Source: Enhydrobacter aerosaccus
GTDB lineage: Bacteria > Pseudomonadota > Alphaproteobacteria > Reyranellales > Reyranellaceae
Direction: 5' to 3'
Length of the DNA stretch: 64,000 bases
NCBI GenBank assembly: GCA_903839865.1
Contig: CAIMEE010000302.1
Coordinates: 1-64,000 of the forward strand
The translations under genes and the position numbers were made by a program. Numbering within the stretch: position 1 is the first letter of the stretch; each line of letters opens with the position of its first letter. Below are positions 39,438 through 49,500 of the stretch, in pieces. The notes beneath the pieces were generated by a model. The model had not been told where the DNA came from, did not search any database, and saw only the letters and a program-made list of their open reading frames with translations.

Positions 39438-40058
39438 ATGCTGGTTGACGAAATTGTGCGTCGTGTGCGCGAACGCAGTACCCGGTTGGCATCGGGATTG
39501 CCCGTAATGGCGCTTCCTGTCGACAGCGATTTCCAGATGAATGGAATAGTGCCGACGCAAGATAAATACCGGGCCGCCTCCGTGCTCGTACCCATCGTGA
39601 ATCGCACGCCCGACATCACGATTCTGCTGACCCAGCGCACCGAGGACATGCCCAGTCACGCAGGCCAGGTGGCCTTTCCCGGCGGTCGGCGGCAGGAAAA
39701 CGATGCCGACGCCGTGGCGACGGCCTTGCGCGAGACCGAGGAGGAGGTCGGACTCGACCGCAAGTTCGTGGACGTGATCGGCTCCTACGACCTTTACCGG
39801 ACCGGCACGGGTTACGAGATCACGCCGGTCGTGGGCATCGTGACTCCTGGATTCACGACCCGTGCGGATCCGCGCGAGGTCGCCGACGTATTCGAGGTGC
39901 CGCTCGACCATTTCCTCGACGCGGGCAACCACCGGATCGACAGCCGCATGGCGCAGGGGCGCGAGCGCCGGTTCTATGCCATGCCTTACGGCCAGCGCTA
40001 CATCTGGGGCGCGACCGCCGGTATGCTGAAGAACCTGCAATTCATCCTGACCGCCTAG
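39438..40058 (+). CDS. NUDIX hydrolase (CoA pyrophosphatase-like)
   Basis: HAGQVAFPGGRRQENDADAVATALRETEEEVGLD Nudix box. Confidence 0.94.
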   Translation: MLVDEIVRRVRERSTRLASGLPVMALPVDSDFQMNGIVPTQDKYRAASVLVPIVNRTPDITILLTQRTEDMPSHAGQVAFPGGRRQENDADAVATALRETEEEVGLDRKFVDVIGSYDLYRTGTGYEITPVVGIVTPGFTTRADPREVADVFEVPLDHFLDAGNHRIDSRMAQGRERRFYAMPYGQRYIWGATAGMLKNLQFILTA

Positions 40059-40082
40059 GGGCAGGATGAAACCGGGATACGA

Positions 40083-40191
40083 CCTCATCCTGAGGAGCAT
40101 CGCGCAGCGATGCGTCTCGAAGGATGCGCAACGACACGACTGGTTCCCATCCTTCGAGACGCCGCGCGCCGCGCTGCTCCTCAGGATGAGG
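40083..40191. repeat. RUP/REP-type intergenic palindrome with 44-bp imperfect arms
   Basis: Arms 40083-40126 and 40148-40191: cctcatcctgaggagca...cgtctcgaaggatg / catccttcgagacg...tgctcctcaggatgagg. Confidence 0.93.
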
Positions 40192-40225
40192 ATGAGCGCT
40201 CGAAGGCGCTGAGGGAGAAGCAGTC

Positions 40226-40462
40226 ATGCTGCGCATCGTCTTGCTGGTGCTGGTCCTCGGGACCCTGCCCACGGCCGGGTTCTTCCTGTGGGCGTGGGCG
40301 GTGAAGATCAAACAGGAGCGCAAGCTCGCCGGCACCCTGCCGGAATGGCAGGAGCTGCCGCTGACCTGGCTCGCCATCGCGGGGCTCGCCTGCACGATCG
40401 TGGGGTTCCTCGTCATGTTCTTCACCCAGAACCAGGGCGTGGGCGGGCTGCTGCCGACATGA
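40226..40462 (+). CDS. DUF6111-like small membrane protein
   Basis: 78-aa TM protein MLRIVLLVLVLGTLPTAGFFLWAWAVKIKQER...; overlaps the start of the CCA-adding enzyme. Confidence 0.75.
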   Translation: MLRIVLLVLVLGTLPTAGFFLWAWAVKIKQERKLAGTLPEWQELPLTWLAIAGLACTIVGFLVMFFTQNQGVGGLLPT

Positions 40463-41646
40463 AACCAGCCGGCCGCATCGACCTGCCCGACCGGATGCGC
40501 GATCCGGCGGCGGCACGGCTGTTCGCCGCGCTCGATGCGGCGGGTATCGCCGCGCGCTTCGTCGGTGGCTGTGTGCGCAACGCGGTGCTGGGGAGCGGCA
40601 TCGACGATATCGACATCGCCGTCCGCAAGCCGCCCGAGACGGTGATGCTCGCGTTGAGAGCCGCGAAGCTGAAGGTAATCCCGACCGGCCTGAAGCACGG
40701 CACGGTGACCGCGGTTGTCGACGGCCGCACCTTCGAACTCACGACGCTCCGTCGCGACGTCGAGACCGATGGCCGTCACGCAGTCGTCGCTTTCACCGAC
40801 GACTGGCTGGAGGACGCCTCGCGCCGCGACTTTACCTTCAACGCGCTCTACGCCGACCGCGACGGCACGCTCTACGATCCGTTCGAGGGCCGCGCCGACC
40901 TTGCCCGACATAAAGTGCGCTTCATCGGCGATCCCGATCTGCGCATCGCCGAGGATCGCCTGCGCGTGCTGCGCTTTTTCCGTTTTCACGCCTGGTACGG
41001 TGCACCGCCGCTCGACGGGCCGAGCTACGCGGCTTGCGCGCGCCATTCGGGCGCGCTGGGCAATCTTTCGGGCGAGCGGGTTGCAAAGGAAGTCCTGCGT
41101 CTGCTCGCAGCGCCCGATCCCGCCGACGCGATCGAGGCGATGGCCGACGCCGGCGCGCTCGACCACTGGCTGCCGGAATATGACGGCACGAAGCTGCTGC
41201 GCGCCCTGATCGCGCGGGAGACGGCGCCGGACGGATTGCGCCGGCTGGCGGCGGTTCTGGAGGGTACTGCTGACGCCACTGCGATCGGCAAACGTCTGAA
41301 GCTTTCGACACAGCAGGCGCTGCGCCTCGATTTGATGATCGCACGAGAGCCGCCGGTCGGCGTGAATCTCAGAGCCGAATTGTATCGACTCGGCAAGACG
41401 GTGTTTGTCGATCGCGCCCTGCTCCAGGCGCCCGACAATTGGCAAGAGGCGCTGAAACTGGCCGACGAATGGACGCCGCCCGAACTGCCGGTGAGCGGCG
41501 CCGATGCGCTGAAGCTCGGGCTCAAGCCTGGGCCCAAAGTGGGCGTGCTGCTCGACCAGATCGAACGCTGGTGGATCGCGGGAGATTTCGCGGCGGACCG
41601 GGACAGCTGCCTTGCCGAACTCGAGAGACTCGCGAAGCACACATGA
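40459..41646 (+). CDS. CCA tRNA nucleotidyltransferase
   Basis: ARFVGGCVRNAVLGSGIDDIDIAVRKPPE...RRDFTFNALYADRDGTLYDPFEGRADL. Confidence 0.94.
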   Translation: MKPAGRIDLPDRMRDPAAARLFAALDAAGIAARFVGGCVRNAVLGSGIDDIDIAVRKPPETVMLALRAAKLKVIPTGLKHGTVTAVVDGRTFELTTLRRDVETDGRHAVVAFTDDWLEDASRRDFTFNALYADRDGTLYDPFEGRADLARHKVRFIGDPDLRIAEDRLRVLRFFRFHAWYGAPPLDGPSYAACARHSGALGNLSGERVAKEVLRLLAAPDPADAIEAMADAGALDHWLPEYDGTKLLRALIARETAPDGLRRLAAVLEGTADATAIGKRLKLSTQQALRLDLMIAREPPVGVNLRAELYRLGKTVFVDRALLQAPDNWQEALKLADEWTPPELPVSGADALKLGLKPGPKVGVLLDQIERWWIAGDFAADRDSCLAELERLAKHT

Positions 41647-42050
41647 TCCGGCCCGGTCTCGCCTTCGCATTGTGGTTCGCGATCGCCCTGCTTGTCGTTG
41701 TGAATGACACGCTGGGCGATACGATCATCGTCGAGCGGCTCTCGACGATTGCCGTCGAATGGTACAAGGCGCTTGTGCCGCTGCCCTATGTTTTGCTGAT
41801 GGCGGTGATCCATGCGCGCCGCACGCGCGGGCCTCAGTGGTTAGAGGCGGCGCTGCTGGCGGCGCTGCTGTGGCCCACGACGACGGTGCTGGTCGATTAT
41901 CTCTACGAGCGATTCACGTTCGGCCAGGAGGCCCTGGCCTTCCTCGACCGCTTCGCCTTCTGGTGGGGCGCGCCCTATCCGCTACTGGTGATCGTGCTCT
42001 TCGCGGCGCCTCTCGCGACGGGAGCGATCGCAGCGCGGCGTGCCCGGTAG
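41643..42050 (+). CDS. MreD-like / uncharacterised integral membrane protein
   Basis: Multi-TM 135-aa ORF with ATGA overlap to the upstream gene. Confidence 0.6.
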   Translation: MIRPGLAFALWFAIALLVVVNDTLGDTIIVERLSTIAVEWYKALVPLPYVLLMAVIHARRTRGPQWLEAALLAALLWPTTTVLVDYLYERFTFGQEALAFLDRFAFWWGAPYPLLVIVLFAAPLATGAIAARRAR

Positions 42051-42065
42051 TTTGTTCGCTTTTGA

Positions 42066-43760
42066 TTATTCCCACGGCCATTTGAAACCGCGCTTGGGCG
42101 GCGCCGGCGGTGGTGGTGGCTGCTTCTGCAGTTCCAGCAGGCGCCGCTGCTCCTCGGCATAGGCGCGGCGCTGCGCCTCTTCCCAGCGGGCGATGGCGGT
42201 ACCGGCCTCGGCGAGCAGCGTCGATCTTTGCAGCGCCGTGAAGAACCCGGTCGCGACATCGCCATTCTTCGTCTGCCACGCCGCGATCACCTGGCGCGAG
42301 CGCGGCCCGAACGTGCCGTCGATGCCGCCGACGTCGAAGCCCGCCGACTGAAGCGCCACCTGGAGCTTCTGCCGGTCGCGATTGGTCATTTTGAGCTCGG
42401 CTTCGCCCGGCTCGGCGCTGGCCCGCGTCTCCTCCTCGGCGGCCCGGGCAACGGCCTGCTGGGCGAGCTGCCGTTCGCGCGCCGCGGTTTCTTCGGCGAG
42501 GCGTTGCTGCTCGGCCTTGAGGCGCGCCGCTTCTTCCTGGCGGCGAACCTCTTCGGCAGCGCGCGCGGCCGGGTCGGCCGGTGCGGCGGCAACTGGAGCG
42601 GGCTGCGGAGGCGGCTCGGTGGAGCGTGGCGCGAGGATGGCGTAGCCGCCGCCCGCGAGAACAAGCAGCAGCGCGACGCCCGTGGCCAGCATCATCGAAC
42701 CCCGTGACCGGGATGTGACGACCGGAGGCGTCTCGACCGTTGCGACCACGGGCGGCGGGGCCGGATCTTGCGCGGTTGCCGGCGGGCTCGGCATCAGGCG
42801 CGTCTCGTGGGTCTCGCGCGCGGCGTTTTGGGCCGCACTCACCGGCACGGTCCAGACGCCGGTGGCCAGCACTTCGCGCCACGCTGCAATGGTCTGCGGC
42901 CGTGCGTTGGCCTGCAGCGCCATGCCGGCGGCGATCGCGGCCAGCAGGTGTGGCGCATAGGTCTGGCCGCCGGTGTCGAGGACGAAGTCGGCATCGGAAT
43001 CGAGCAGGCGTTCGATGGCACTGGGCGGCGGTTTGCCGGCGACGCAGGCGTAGAGCGTCGCGGCCAGCCCGTAGATGTCGGTCCAAGGCCCCTGCTTGCC
43101 GGCGCTCGATTGCTCGGGGGCGGCGAAGCCCGGCGTGAAGATCGCGGTCATCGCTTGCGAGCGGCCAGCCACTGCTGCACGCGACGCACCGAAATCGATC
43201 AGCGTCGGCGAACCGTCCGGTGACAGCATGATGTTGGCCGGCTTGATGTCGCGGTGCAGGAAGCCGACCGCGTGGATCTGCTCGAGGCCGTCGAGCAGAG
43301 GCGGCAGGATGCGGTCGATCGTCTCCTGTGACAGCCGAGTCTCGCTCTCCAGCCGCAGCCCCAGCGTGTCGCCGGGCAGGAGCTGCATGACGACGTACGC
43401 GGTGCCGTGCGCCTCGAGGAAATCGTGGACGCGCACGACCGCGGGCACGTGGCTCAGCTTGGCCATGGTGCGCGCCTCATCGAGAAAGCGGCTGCGGCCC
43501 CAGACGAAGTCCTTGGCGGCTTCGGTCGAGCGTGGCAGCACCTCGGTTGCGCCTTGGCGAATGGCGAGGCCGCTCGGAAGGTATTCCTTGATCGCGACAT
43601 CGCGGTGAAGCTGCGTGTCGTGGCAGAAATAGGTGATTCCGAAGCCGCCTTCGCCCAGTACCGAGACGATGCGGTAGCGTCCGATCATCAGCCCAAGAGC
43701 CAGCGCCGAGTGATACTCGGTCCGGTCGATTAGCGATTTCTCGGTCTCCGCGTCGGTCAC
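42066..43760 (-). CDS. Ser/Thr protein kinase with TM segment and C-terminal peptidoglycan-binding-like domain
   Basis: GEGGFGITYFCHDTQLHRDVAIKEYLP...LHRDIKPANIMLSPDGSPTLIDFGASR; C-terminal QVALQSAGFDVGGIDGTFGPRSRQVIAAWQ. Confidence 0.92.
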   Translation of the reverse strand: MTDAETEKSLIDRTEYHSALALGLMIGRYRIVSVLGEGGFGITYFCHDTQLHRDVAIKEYLPSGLAIRQGATEVLPRSTEAAKDFVWGRSRFLDEARTMAKLSHVPAVVRVHDFLEAHGTAYVVMQLLPGDTLGLRLESETRLSQETIDRILPPLLDGLEQIHAVGFLHRDIKPANIMLSPDGSPTLIDFGASRAAVAGRSQAMTAIFTPGFAAPEQSSAGKQGPWTDIYGLAATLYACVAGKPPPSAIERLLDSDADFVLDTGGQTYAPHLLAAIAAGMALQANARPQTIAAWREVLATGVWTVPVSAAQNAARETHETRLMPSPPATAQDPAPPPVVATVETPPVVTSRSRGSMMLATGVALLLVLAGGGYAILAPRSTEPPPQPAPVAAAPADPAARAAEEVRRQEEAARLKAEQQRLAEETAARERQLAQQAVARAAEEETRASAEPGEAELKMTNRDRQKLQVALQSAGFDVGGIDGTFGPRSRQVIAAWQTKNGDVATGFFTALQRSTLLAEAGTAIARWEEAQRRAYAEEQRRLLELQKQPPPPPAPPKRGFKWPWE

Positions 43761-44002
43761 CTGCAGCCCCCCAGGCCTCTGCCGAGGGTACCGCCCCAAT
43801 CGCCTTTCGTCATCAGGACAGCAGTAAGCGCTCCTCGCGTTTGGGGGGCAGCCCCGTATGAGGGGACCAGTCCCTTATGACGAGGGCCTACTGGCGATCG
43901 CTTTGCTCATCGTGGTGAACGGCCCGCTGGAGCGGGTGCTCGCCAGATCGTGTTGACCAAGAAAATGTGCGAAATAGTCGTGACCGGCCAGGAGAAATCG
44001 AC

Positions 44003-44818
44003 GTGGACCTGGCCAACCCAATAGCGGCTAGCCCACAAATGAGTTTCTCGATGCACATGTGGGGACCGCTCTGGACCCACGGGATTTTCTTGGCCTTCGT
44101 TGCGGGCGCCGTCTATGCGCAGGCGATCACCGGATTCGCGCTGGCCCTGATCCTTCTCGGACTTGTCGGTGCGACCGACTTGGTGCCGTTGCCCGATGCC
44201 GTGAACGCGACGACGATCATGGGATTCTGCACGGCCTGGATGTACCTCTATCGCAACAAGGCGCTCCGCATCGAACGCACGATCGTGCCGACGCTGATTG
44301 CCAGCGCGTTGAGCACCTTCGTTGGCGCCCTCCTGCTCGTGTGGCTGGCCGATTCGGCCTATCAGGTACTGCGCTTCATCCTGGGGGTGAGCATCGTTGC
44401 CTGCGCCCTGTCGCTGTGGCGCCAGGGACAGCCGCTGCCGTCGCTTTCCTCTCCGGCCGTCTTTGCCCTCACCGGTGCGATATCCGGCCTCCTCGCCGGC
44501 ATGTTCTCGGCCTCGGGACCGCCTCTGGTCTACCTTCTCTATCGCCAACCCAGGCCGCTGGCGTGGGTCCGGCAGTCGCTCATGGTGATCTTCGGTCTCG
44601 GCACGGCGTTGCGGCTGCTCATCGTCGTTCCGACGGGGAGGTTCTCGCTGAATGCGCTGCAGCTTGCGCTCGAAGCGCTGCCCGTCGTTTTTCTCGTGAC
44701 GTTCTATGCGGCGCGGCGGCCGCCGCCTCTGTCTCCCAGGTTTCTCAAGGCGCTGATCTGTGTCCTGTTGATCGCCACAGGCCTGGGCATGGGCATCAGC
44801 GCAATTTCGAGCTTTTGA
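44003..44818 (+). CDS. TSUP-family (TauE/SafE) transporter
   Basis: AGAVYAQAITGFALALILLGLVG...GAISGLLAGMFSASGPPLVYLLYRQ; precise start uncertain. Confidence 0.85.
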   Translation: MDLANPIAASPQMSFSMHMWGPLWTHGIFLAFVAGAVYAQAITGFALALILLGLVGATDLVPLPDAVNATTIMGFCTAWMYLYRNKALRIERTIVPTLIASALSTFVGALLLVWLADSAYQVLRFILGVSIVACALSLWRQGQPLPSLSSPAVFALTGAISGLLAGMFSASGPPLVYLLYRQPRPLAWVRQSLMVIFGLGTALRLLIVVPTGRFSLNALQLALEALPVVFLVTFYAARRPPPLSPRFLKALICVLLIATGLGMGISAISSF

Positions 44819-44851
44819 CTGGGCGGCGTGTGGCTCTACCATCGGCCGATC

Positions 44852-45712
44852 ATGCCACGCCTCCTCATCGTCAACTGCACCGCCGACGCTCTTCTCCAGA
44901 AGCTGGCCGCCCAGGGCAGCCGCCCGTACGACATACTGTTTACCGAATCGGTGACGCGGCACCTGCCGGCCGGCCGGTCGCTCGAGACCTTCACGCTCAA
45001 TGTCGGCGATGGCGAAAGCCTGCCGCAAGGCGTGCAGTTGGGCGATTTCGACGGCGCCTGGCTCTCCGGCTCGCCGCTCAACGTCTACCGGCCCGAGCAG
45101 CCGACGGTGCGTGAGCAGCTCGACCTCGCGCGGTCGATCTGGGACGCGGGCGTGCCGGCGTTCGGGTCGTGCTGGGGATTGCAGCTCATGACGGCGGCGC
45201 TGGGCGGCACGGTCCGCCTCAATCCGAACGGCCGCGAGATCGGCGTGGCGCGCCGCATCTGCACGACCGACGCCGGCCGCGCCCACGCCCTGTACGAGGG
45301 CAAGCACGGCGCCTTCGACGCGCTCTGCTCACATGAAGACGAGGTCGAGACCCTGCCGGCCGGGGCCGAGCTGCTGGCGTCGAACGCCGTGAGCCGCGTC
45401 CAGGCGATGGCAGTGCGCGACGGCGCGAAGAGCTTCTGGGGCGTGCAGTACCATCCCGAATTCGATTTCGGCTCGGTCGCCGGGATCATCGCGCTGCGCG
45501 CTCAGCGCCATCTCGACGAAGGGCTGGCGGGGACGGCCGCAGAAGTCGACACGATCGTTTCGGATTTTCATGCGCTGGCGCGCGGCTCGGAGCGCAAGGA
45601 CCTCGTGTGGAAATACGGTCTGCATGCCGACGTTCTCGACGCCGGCGTGCGGACTCGCGAATTCGGCAACTGGCTCAACACCGAGGTGCTGCCGCACGCG
45701 GCGACACGGTAG
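44852..45712 (+). CDS. class I glutamine amidotransferase
   Basis: GVPAFGSCWGLQLMTAALGGTV...GVQYHPEFDF catalytic Cys/His motifs. Confidence 0.92.
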   Translation: MPRLLIVNCTADALLQKLAAQGSRPYDILFTESVTRHLPAGRSLETFTLNVGDGESLPQGVQLGDFDGAWLSGSPLNVYRPEQPTVREQLDLARSIWDAGVPAFGSCWGLQLMTAALGGTVRLNPNGREIGVARRICTTDAGRAHALYEGKHGAFDALCSHEDEVETLPAGAELLASNAVSRVQAMAVRDGAKSFWGVQYHPEFDFGSVAGIIALRAQRHLDEGLAGTAAEVDTIVSDFHALARGSERKDLVWKYGLHADVLDAGVRTREFGNWLNTEVLPHAATR

Positions 45713-45715
45713 CCG

Positions 45716-46212
45716 TTAGTTGTTGTACTGGACCGACGCGCCGACGGCCGGCGCGGAGTCGAAGACGTTGCCGTATTGCAGCACCAGCAAGCCAACCAGC
45801 AGCGCGCCGGCAAGCGCGATCCAGACCATGCCGTTCGGCGCGGCAAAGGAAAAAGCCGGCAGGCCGAAGGGCAGATTGAAGGCAAGGCTGGAGGGTTTGG
45901 ACGGGCTCGGGGGAACGGCCGGAGTCGTGCGCCCGGGCAGGCAGCCGACGAGGCGGGCGGCGATTTCGGGCAAGGCCGAGGCGTTCCAGTCGCCCTCGGG
46001 CAGACGCGCGATGGCGGCCGTCAGCGCCTGGACGGCTGCCGCCTTGGAGAGGCCGGAAAGGCGGGCGGCCTCCTGCCACGGATCGAAGCCCAGCCGGATC
46101 AGGGCGGTCTGAACGGTAAGCATCATGCCCGTCTTCTCCTCGCCGACGGCGGCGAAGAGGAAGGCATTGTATTCGGACTGACCGAGGGAATATTCCGGAC
46201 GCAGCGTCATGG
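45716..46212 (-). CDS. hypothetical protein with C-terminal TM helix
   Basis: MTLRPEYSLGQSEYNAFLFAAVGEEKTGMMLTVQTALIRLGFDPWQEAARLSGL... Confidence 0.72.
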
Positions 46213-46274
46213 CTCCTCCTGGAGCGCGGGGGGGCTGACCCGGCCCTGAAGAGATGGGGAGTGGCGTGACGGGA

Positions 46275-46300
46275 ACAAGGGCCGGCGGGCCGGCCCTTGT
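46275..46300. terminator. hairpin between two minus-strand genes (possible terminator, weak U tract)
   Basis: acaagggccggcgggccggcccttgt perfect inverted repeat. Confidence 0.5.
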
Positions 46301-46313
46301 CGTTGGTCGAAGC

Positions 46314-46457
46314 CTACTTGCGCTTGCCGGCCGCGGCGGCGCTCTTGCCGGGATTGGTGTGCGCGGCGGCGAAGGGAGACGTGCTCGCGACGACCTTGAC
46401 CTTGTTCTGCTTTGGCTTCTTGGCTTCGCGGTTGCCGCGCTGATTCTTCTGGGCCAT
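46314..46457 (-). CDS. small basic protein (47 aa)
   Basis: MAQKNQRGNREAKKPKQNKVKVVASTSPFAAAHTNPGKSAAAAGKRK. Confidence 0.7.
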   Translation of the reverse strand: MAQKNQRGNREAKKPKQNKVKVVASTSPFAAAHTNPGKSAAAAGKRK

Positions 46458-46848
46458 TGGTTTTTCCTTATTATCGGCGCACGCGACATACGCAGGCGCG
46501 CGCGACACTAGGCTCATTCCGCAGGCCTGTACGATCTGTCTCATCGTGCCGGCGCCATCGCCGATCCGGGCGGACGCATCGAACGGTCATCTGGCGATGG
46601 ATGTAGCCCCCTGAGGCCATGGATGATCTACTCGCCCACGGCGCTTATCGCAGAAGCGTCCAAGAGGGAGATCTATGGCCGATCCGACACAGCCAGCGCC
46701 GTTGCCTTCTGCGGCGTGGTCATCCTGACAATCTTCGCGGCGGAAGACTTCGATCCGCGCCTGACGTGGGACGCCGCCGCCCGCAACAGCCATCGATCGC
46801 TGCAATTGTGGCGCGGGCGGAGCTAAGGACTCCGCAAGCTGAAGCGAT

Positions 46849-46972
46849 TCAGGGCCAGCGTGCCTCAGGCGGCAAAGACTCAGGATCGCCTCTACGTTGC
46901 CGCCGGTCATCAGGCCCAACTTGGTGCCGCGGTCGTGCAACAGGTTGAACTCGACTTAGCGGCCGCGGCGCA
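46849..46972 (-). pseudogene. decayed duplicate of the hemF 3' end (last ~125 bp including stop)
   Basis: Aligned by eye to 55276-55400: 6 substitutions and one 1-bp deletion; TAC->TAA creates an internal stop; similarity begins at the hemF TGA. Confidence 0.95.
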
Positions 46973-47027
46973 GTGCGCGCGGCACTAGGCCCTTTATAGG
47001 GCCCGTAGGAATTGCTTCTGCTCCGAA

Positions 47028-48677
47028 TTAAGGCTCGACACTGGGCGCCGCTATCCGGCTCGCCTGCGTCGCGGCTTCGAGCAGGCTCGCAGTATAAGGA
47101 TCGCGAGGCCGGGCGAACACTGTCGCAGTCTCGCCCTGCTCGACGACCTTTCCCTGCTTCAGCACGATCACTTGCGGCGCGATCTTCCAGATCACGGAAA
47201 GATCGTGCGTGATAATCATCATGGCGGCCGCGCTCTCGCGCTGTAGCGCCAGCAGGTGCTCGAGAACCTGCGCCTGCACCGAGGCGTCGAGGGCGGACGT
47301 GATCTCGTCGCAGATCAACAGGTCGGGCTTGGCGGCGAAGGCGCGCGCGATGGCGATTCGCTGCTGTTGCCCGCCCGAAAGCTGGCGCGGGTAGCGATCG
47401 AGAAAGTCGGCGCCCATGCCGAGGCGTGCCAGCAGCTCGACGGCCCTTCTGCGCGCGGCGGCGCCGTCGAGACCGAAAAAGAATTGCAGCGGCCTGACCA
47501 GGGCGGTGCCCACCGTCTGGCGAGGGTTGAGCGACGATAGCGGGTCCTGGAAAATCATCTGGATGCGACGGCGCTGATCCTTGGTGCGGCCGACCACGGT
47601 CGAGCTGAGGCCCTTGCCCTCGAATTGCATCCTTCCCTCGCGTGCCGCGATCATCCCGGCGACCAGCATCCCGAGCGTGGTCTTACCGGAGCCGGATTCG
47701 CCGATGACGCCCAGCACTTCGCCGCGGCCGATCTGGATGTCGATCCGGTCCAGGATCTTCGCGTGGTCCGCGGGTGTCCGGTTCCACCAGGTTTTGCCGG
47801 CATAACTGAAGCCCACTCCCTCGATGCCGAGCAGCGGCCCGGTCGAGGACCGCGCGCCCGGCGCGCGGCTGGCGTCGATGACGAGGGCGGCCGCGAGCAG
47901 CTCGCGTGCATAGCCGGTGCGCGGCCGACTGAAGATCTCGGCCACCGGTCCCGCTTCGACGACGCGCCCGTCCTTCATGACCAGGGTCCGGTCGCAGACC
48001 CGCGCGACGACATTGAGGTCGTGTGTCACCAGCACCAGAGCCGCACCGCTGGTCCGGCGGACGGTTGCGATCAGGTCGAGCACCTGTGCTTCGGTCGTCT
48101 TGTCGAGCGCGGTGGTGGGCTCGTCCAGCACAAGCAACGCGGGATCGCAGGCGAGGGCAGCGGCAATGACCACGCGCTGGCGCTGTCCGCCCGAGAGCTG
48201 GTGGGGATAGCGTGTCGCGATCACAGCGGGATCCGGCAGGCCCATCTCGTCGAACAGTTCGAGAGTACGCGCCCGCGCCTGCCGCCGCGTCATGCCGCGA
48301 CGCATGACCAGCACTTCTTCGACCTGGCGGCCAACGCGCACATGATAAGTGAGCGACGAGAGCGGGTTCTGGGGAACCATCGCCACCTTGAGCCCACGAA
48401 GCGCGGCCAGCGCCGGGCCCGAGGCTGCCACGACATCGATGCCGTCGACGGCGAGTGACCCGCCGAGGAAGCGCCCGCCGCCACGCAGATAGCCCAGCAG
48501 CGCGCGCGCCAGGGTCGACTTGCCCGATCCCGATTCGCCCACGATGCCCAAGGCTTCGCCGCGCCCGAGCGTGAACGAAACGTCGTCGATGACGCCCACC
48601 GCCTCACCGGAAACGGCAGCATAGCCGATCGACAGCCGGTCGCAGCGGACCAGCGGTTCGCCGTCAGGCCGCGCCAC
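47028..48677 (-). CDS. peptide/nickel-type ABC transporter, fused tandem ATP-binding protein
   Basis: Two Walker A ([18 protein letters not shown]) and two LSGGQ signatures; GTG start overlapping the permease gene. Confidence 0.94.
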   Translation of the reverse strand: MARPDGEPLVRCDRLSIGYAAVSGEAVGVIDDVSFTLGRGEALGIVGESGSGKSTLARALLGYLRGGGRFLGGSLAVDGIDVVAASGPALAALRGLKVAMVPQNPLSSLTYHVRVGRQVEEVLVMRRGMTRRQARARTLELFDEMGLPDPAVIATRYPHQLSGGQRQRVVIAAALACDPALLVLDEPTTALDKTTEAQVLDLIATVRRTSGAALVLVTHDLNVVARVCDRTLVMKDGRVVEAGPVAEIFSRPRTGYARELLAAALVIDASRAPGARSSTGPLLGIEGVGFSYAGKTWWNRTPADHAKILDRIDIQIGRGEVLGVIGESGSGKTTLGMLVAGMIAAREGRMQFEGKGLSSTVVGRTKDQRRRIQMIFQDPLSSLNPRQTVGTALVRPLQFFFGLDGAAARRRAVELLARLGMGADFLDRYPRQLSGGQQQRIAIARAFAAKPDLLICDEITSALDASVQAQVLEHLLALQRESAAAMMIITHDLSVIWKIAPQVIVLKQGKVVEQGETATVFARPRDPYTASLLEAATQASRIAAPSVEP

Positions 48678-49500
48678 GGGCAGCCTCCAGACCGAGCGCA
48701 TCGGAAATTCCCTCGACCGCGAAATTGATGCCGACGACCAGCGTCGAGACACAGAGTGCTGGCGCCAGGATCAGCCACGGTTCTGAGCGGATGGACTGAA
48801 GCCCGTCATGGATCATCAGCCCCCAGTCGGGTGTCGGCGGCGAAATGCCGAGCCCGAGGAAAGACAACGCAGACACGAGCAGGAGCGCGCTCGAGGTGCG
48901 CATCGCAAACTCGACCGCGAGCAAGTCGGCGATGTTCGGCAGCAACTCGCGCAGGATCACCGAGGCGGCGGTCTCGCCCCGCAGGCGCGCGGCCTTCACG
49001 TAGCCCAGCTCCATCAGGACAATGCCCTGCGCCCGCGAGGTCCGTATGACACCCATCATCTTGATGACCGAGATGACCAGGATCAAGACGGGCAAGGTCT
49101 GGCCGAAGCCGGTGACGAACAGGGTGACGAAGAGGATTGCGGGAATGGCGAGGTTCATCTCGACGAGCCTTGAGACGATGTCGTCGAAAAGACCGCGATA
49201 GTAGGCGGCGGCAAGGCCGATCAGCCCGCCGACGAGCGAGGCTATCAGGCCGGCCGCGAGAGCGGCCACGATCGAAATACGCCCGCCCATCAGCAGCCGA
49301 GAGAGGAAATCGCGGCCGAGCGCATCCGTGCCCAACCAGTAGGTCGCATCGGGCGGCTCGAGCGGCGCGCCGATCAGGATGAATGGATCGTAGGGAGCAA
49401 GCAGAGGGGCGGCCAGCGCCATCGTGAGATGGAATGCCACCAGAATAATGCCGACGATGGTGAGCGGCCGGCGCACGATCCGCTGGATCACCGCCTTCAT
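48664..49500 (-). CDS. peptide-type ABC transporter permease (DppC-like)
   Basis: APYDPFILIGAPLEPPDATYWLGTDALGRDFLSRLLMGGRISI. Confidence 0.93.
   Translation of the reverse strand: MKAVIQRIVRRPLTIVGIILVAFHLTMALAAPLLAPYDPFILIGAPLEPPDATYWLGTDALGRDFLSRLLMGGRISIVAALAAGLIASLVGGLIGLAAAYYRGLFDDIVSRLVEMNLAIPAILFVTLFVTGFGQTLPVLILVISVIKMMGVIRTSRAQGIVLMELGYVKAARLRGETAASVILRELLPNIADLLAVEFAMRTSSALLLVSALSFLGLGISPPTPDWGLMIHDGLQSIRSEPWLILAPALCVSTLVVGINFAVEGISDALGLEAARGAA

Noticed and set aside
40083-40191. Possible CRISPR-like repeat
   Set aside because: One inverted pair only; no regularly spaced direct repeats or cas genes
46623-46826. 67-aa + strand ORF in the decay zone
   Set aside because: No recognised family, no convincing RBS, located in a degenerate region
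46587-46940. 117-aa minus-strand ORF starting [20 protein letters not shown]
   Set aside because: Its N-terminus is the decayed hemF fragment; the rest is frameshifted, so it is called a pseudogene fragment rather than a gene
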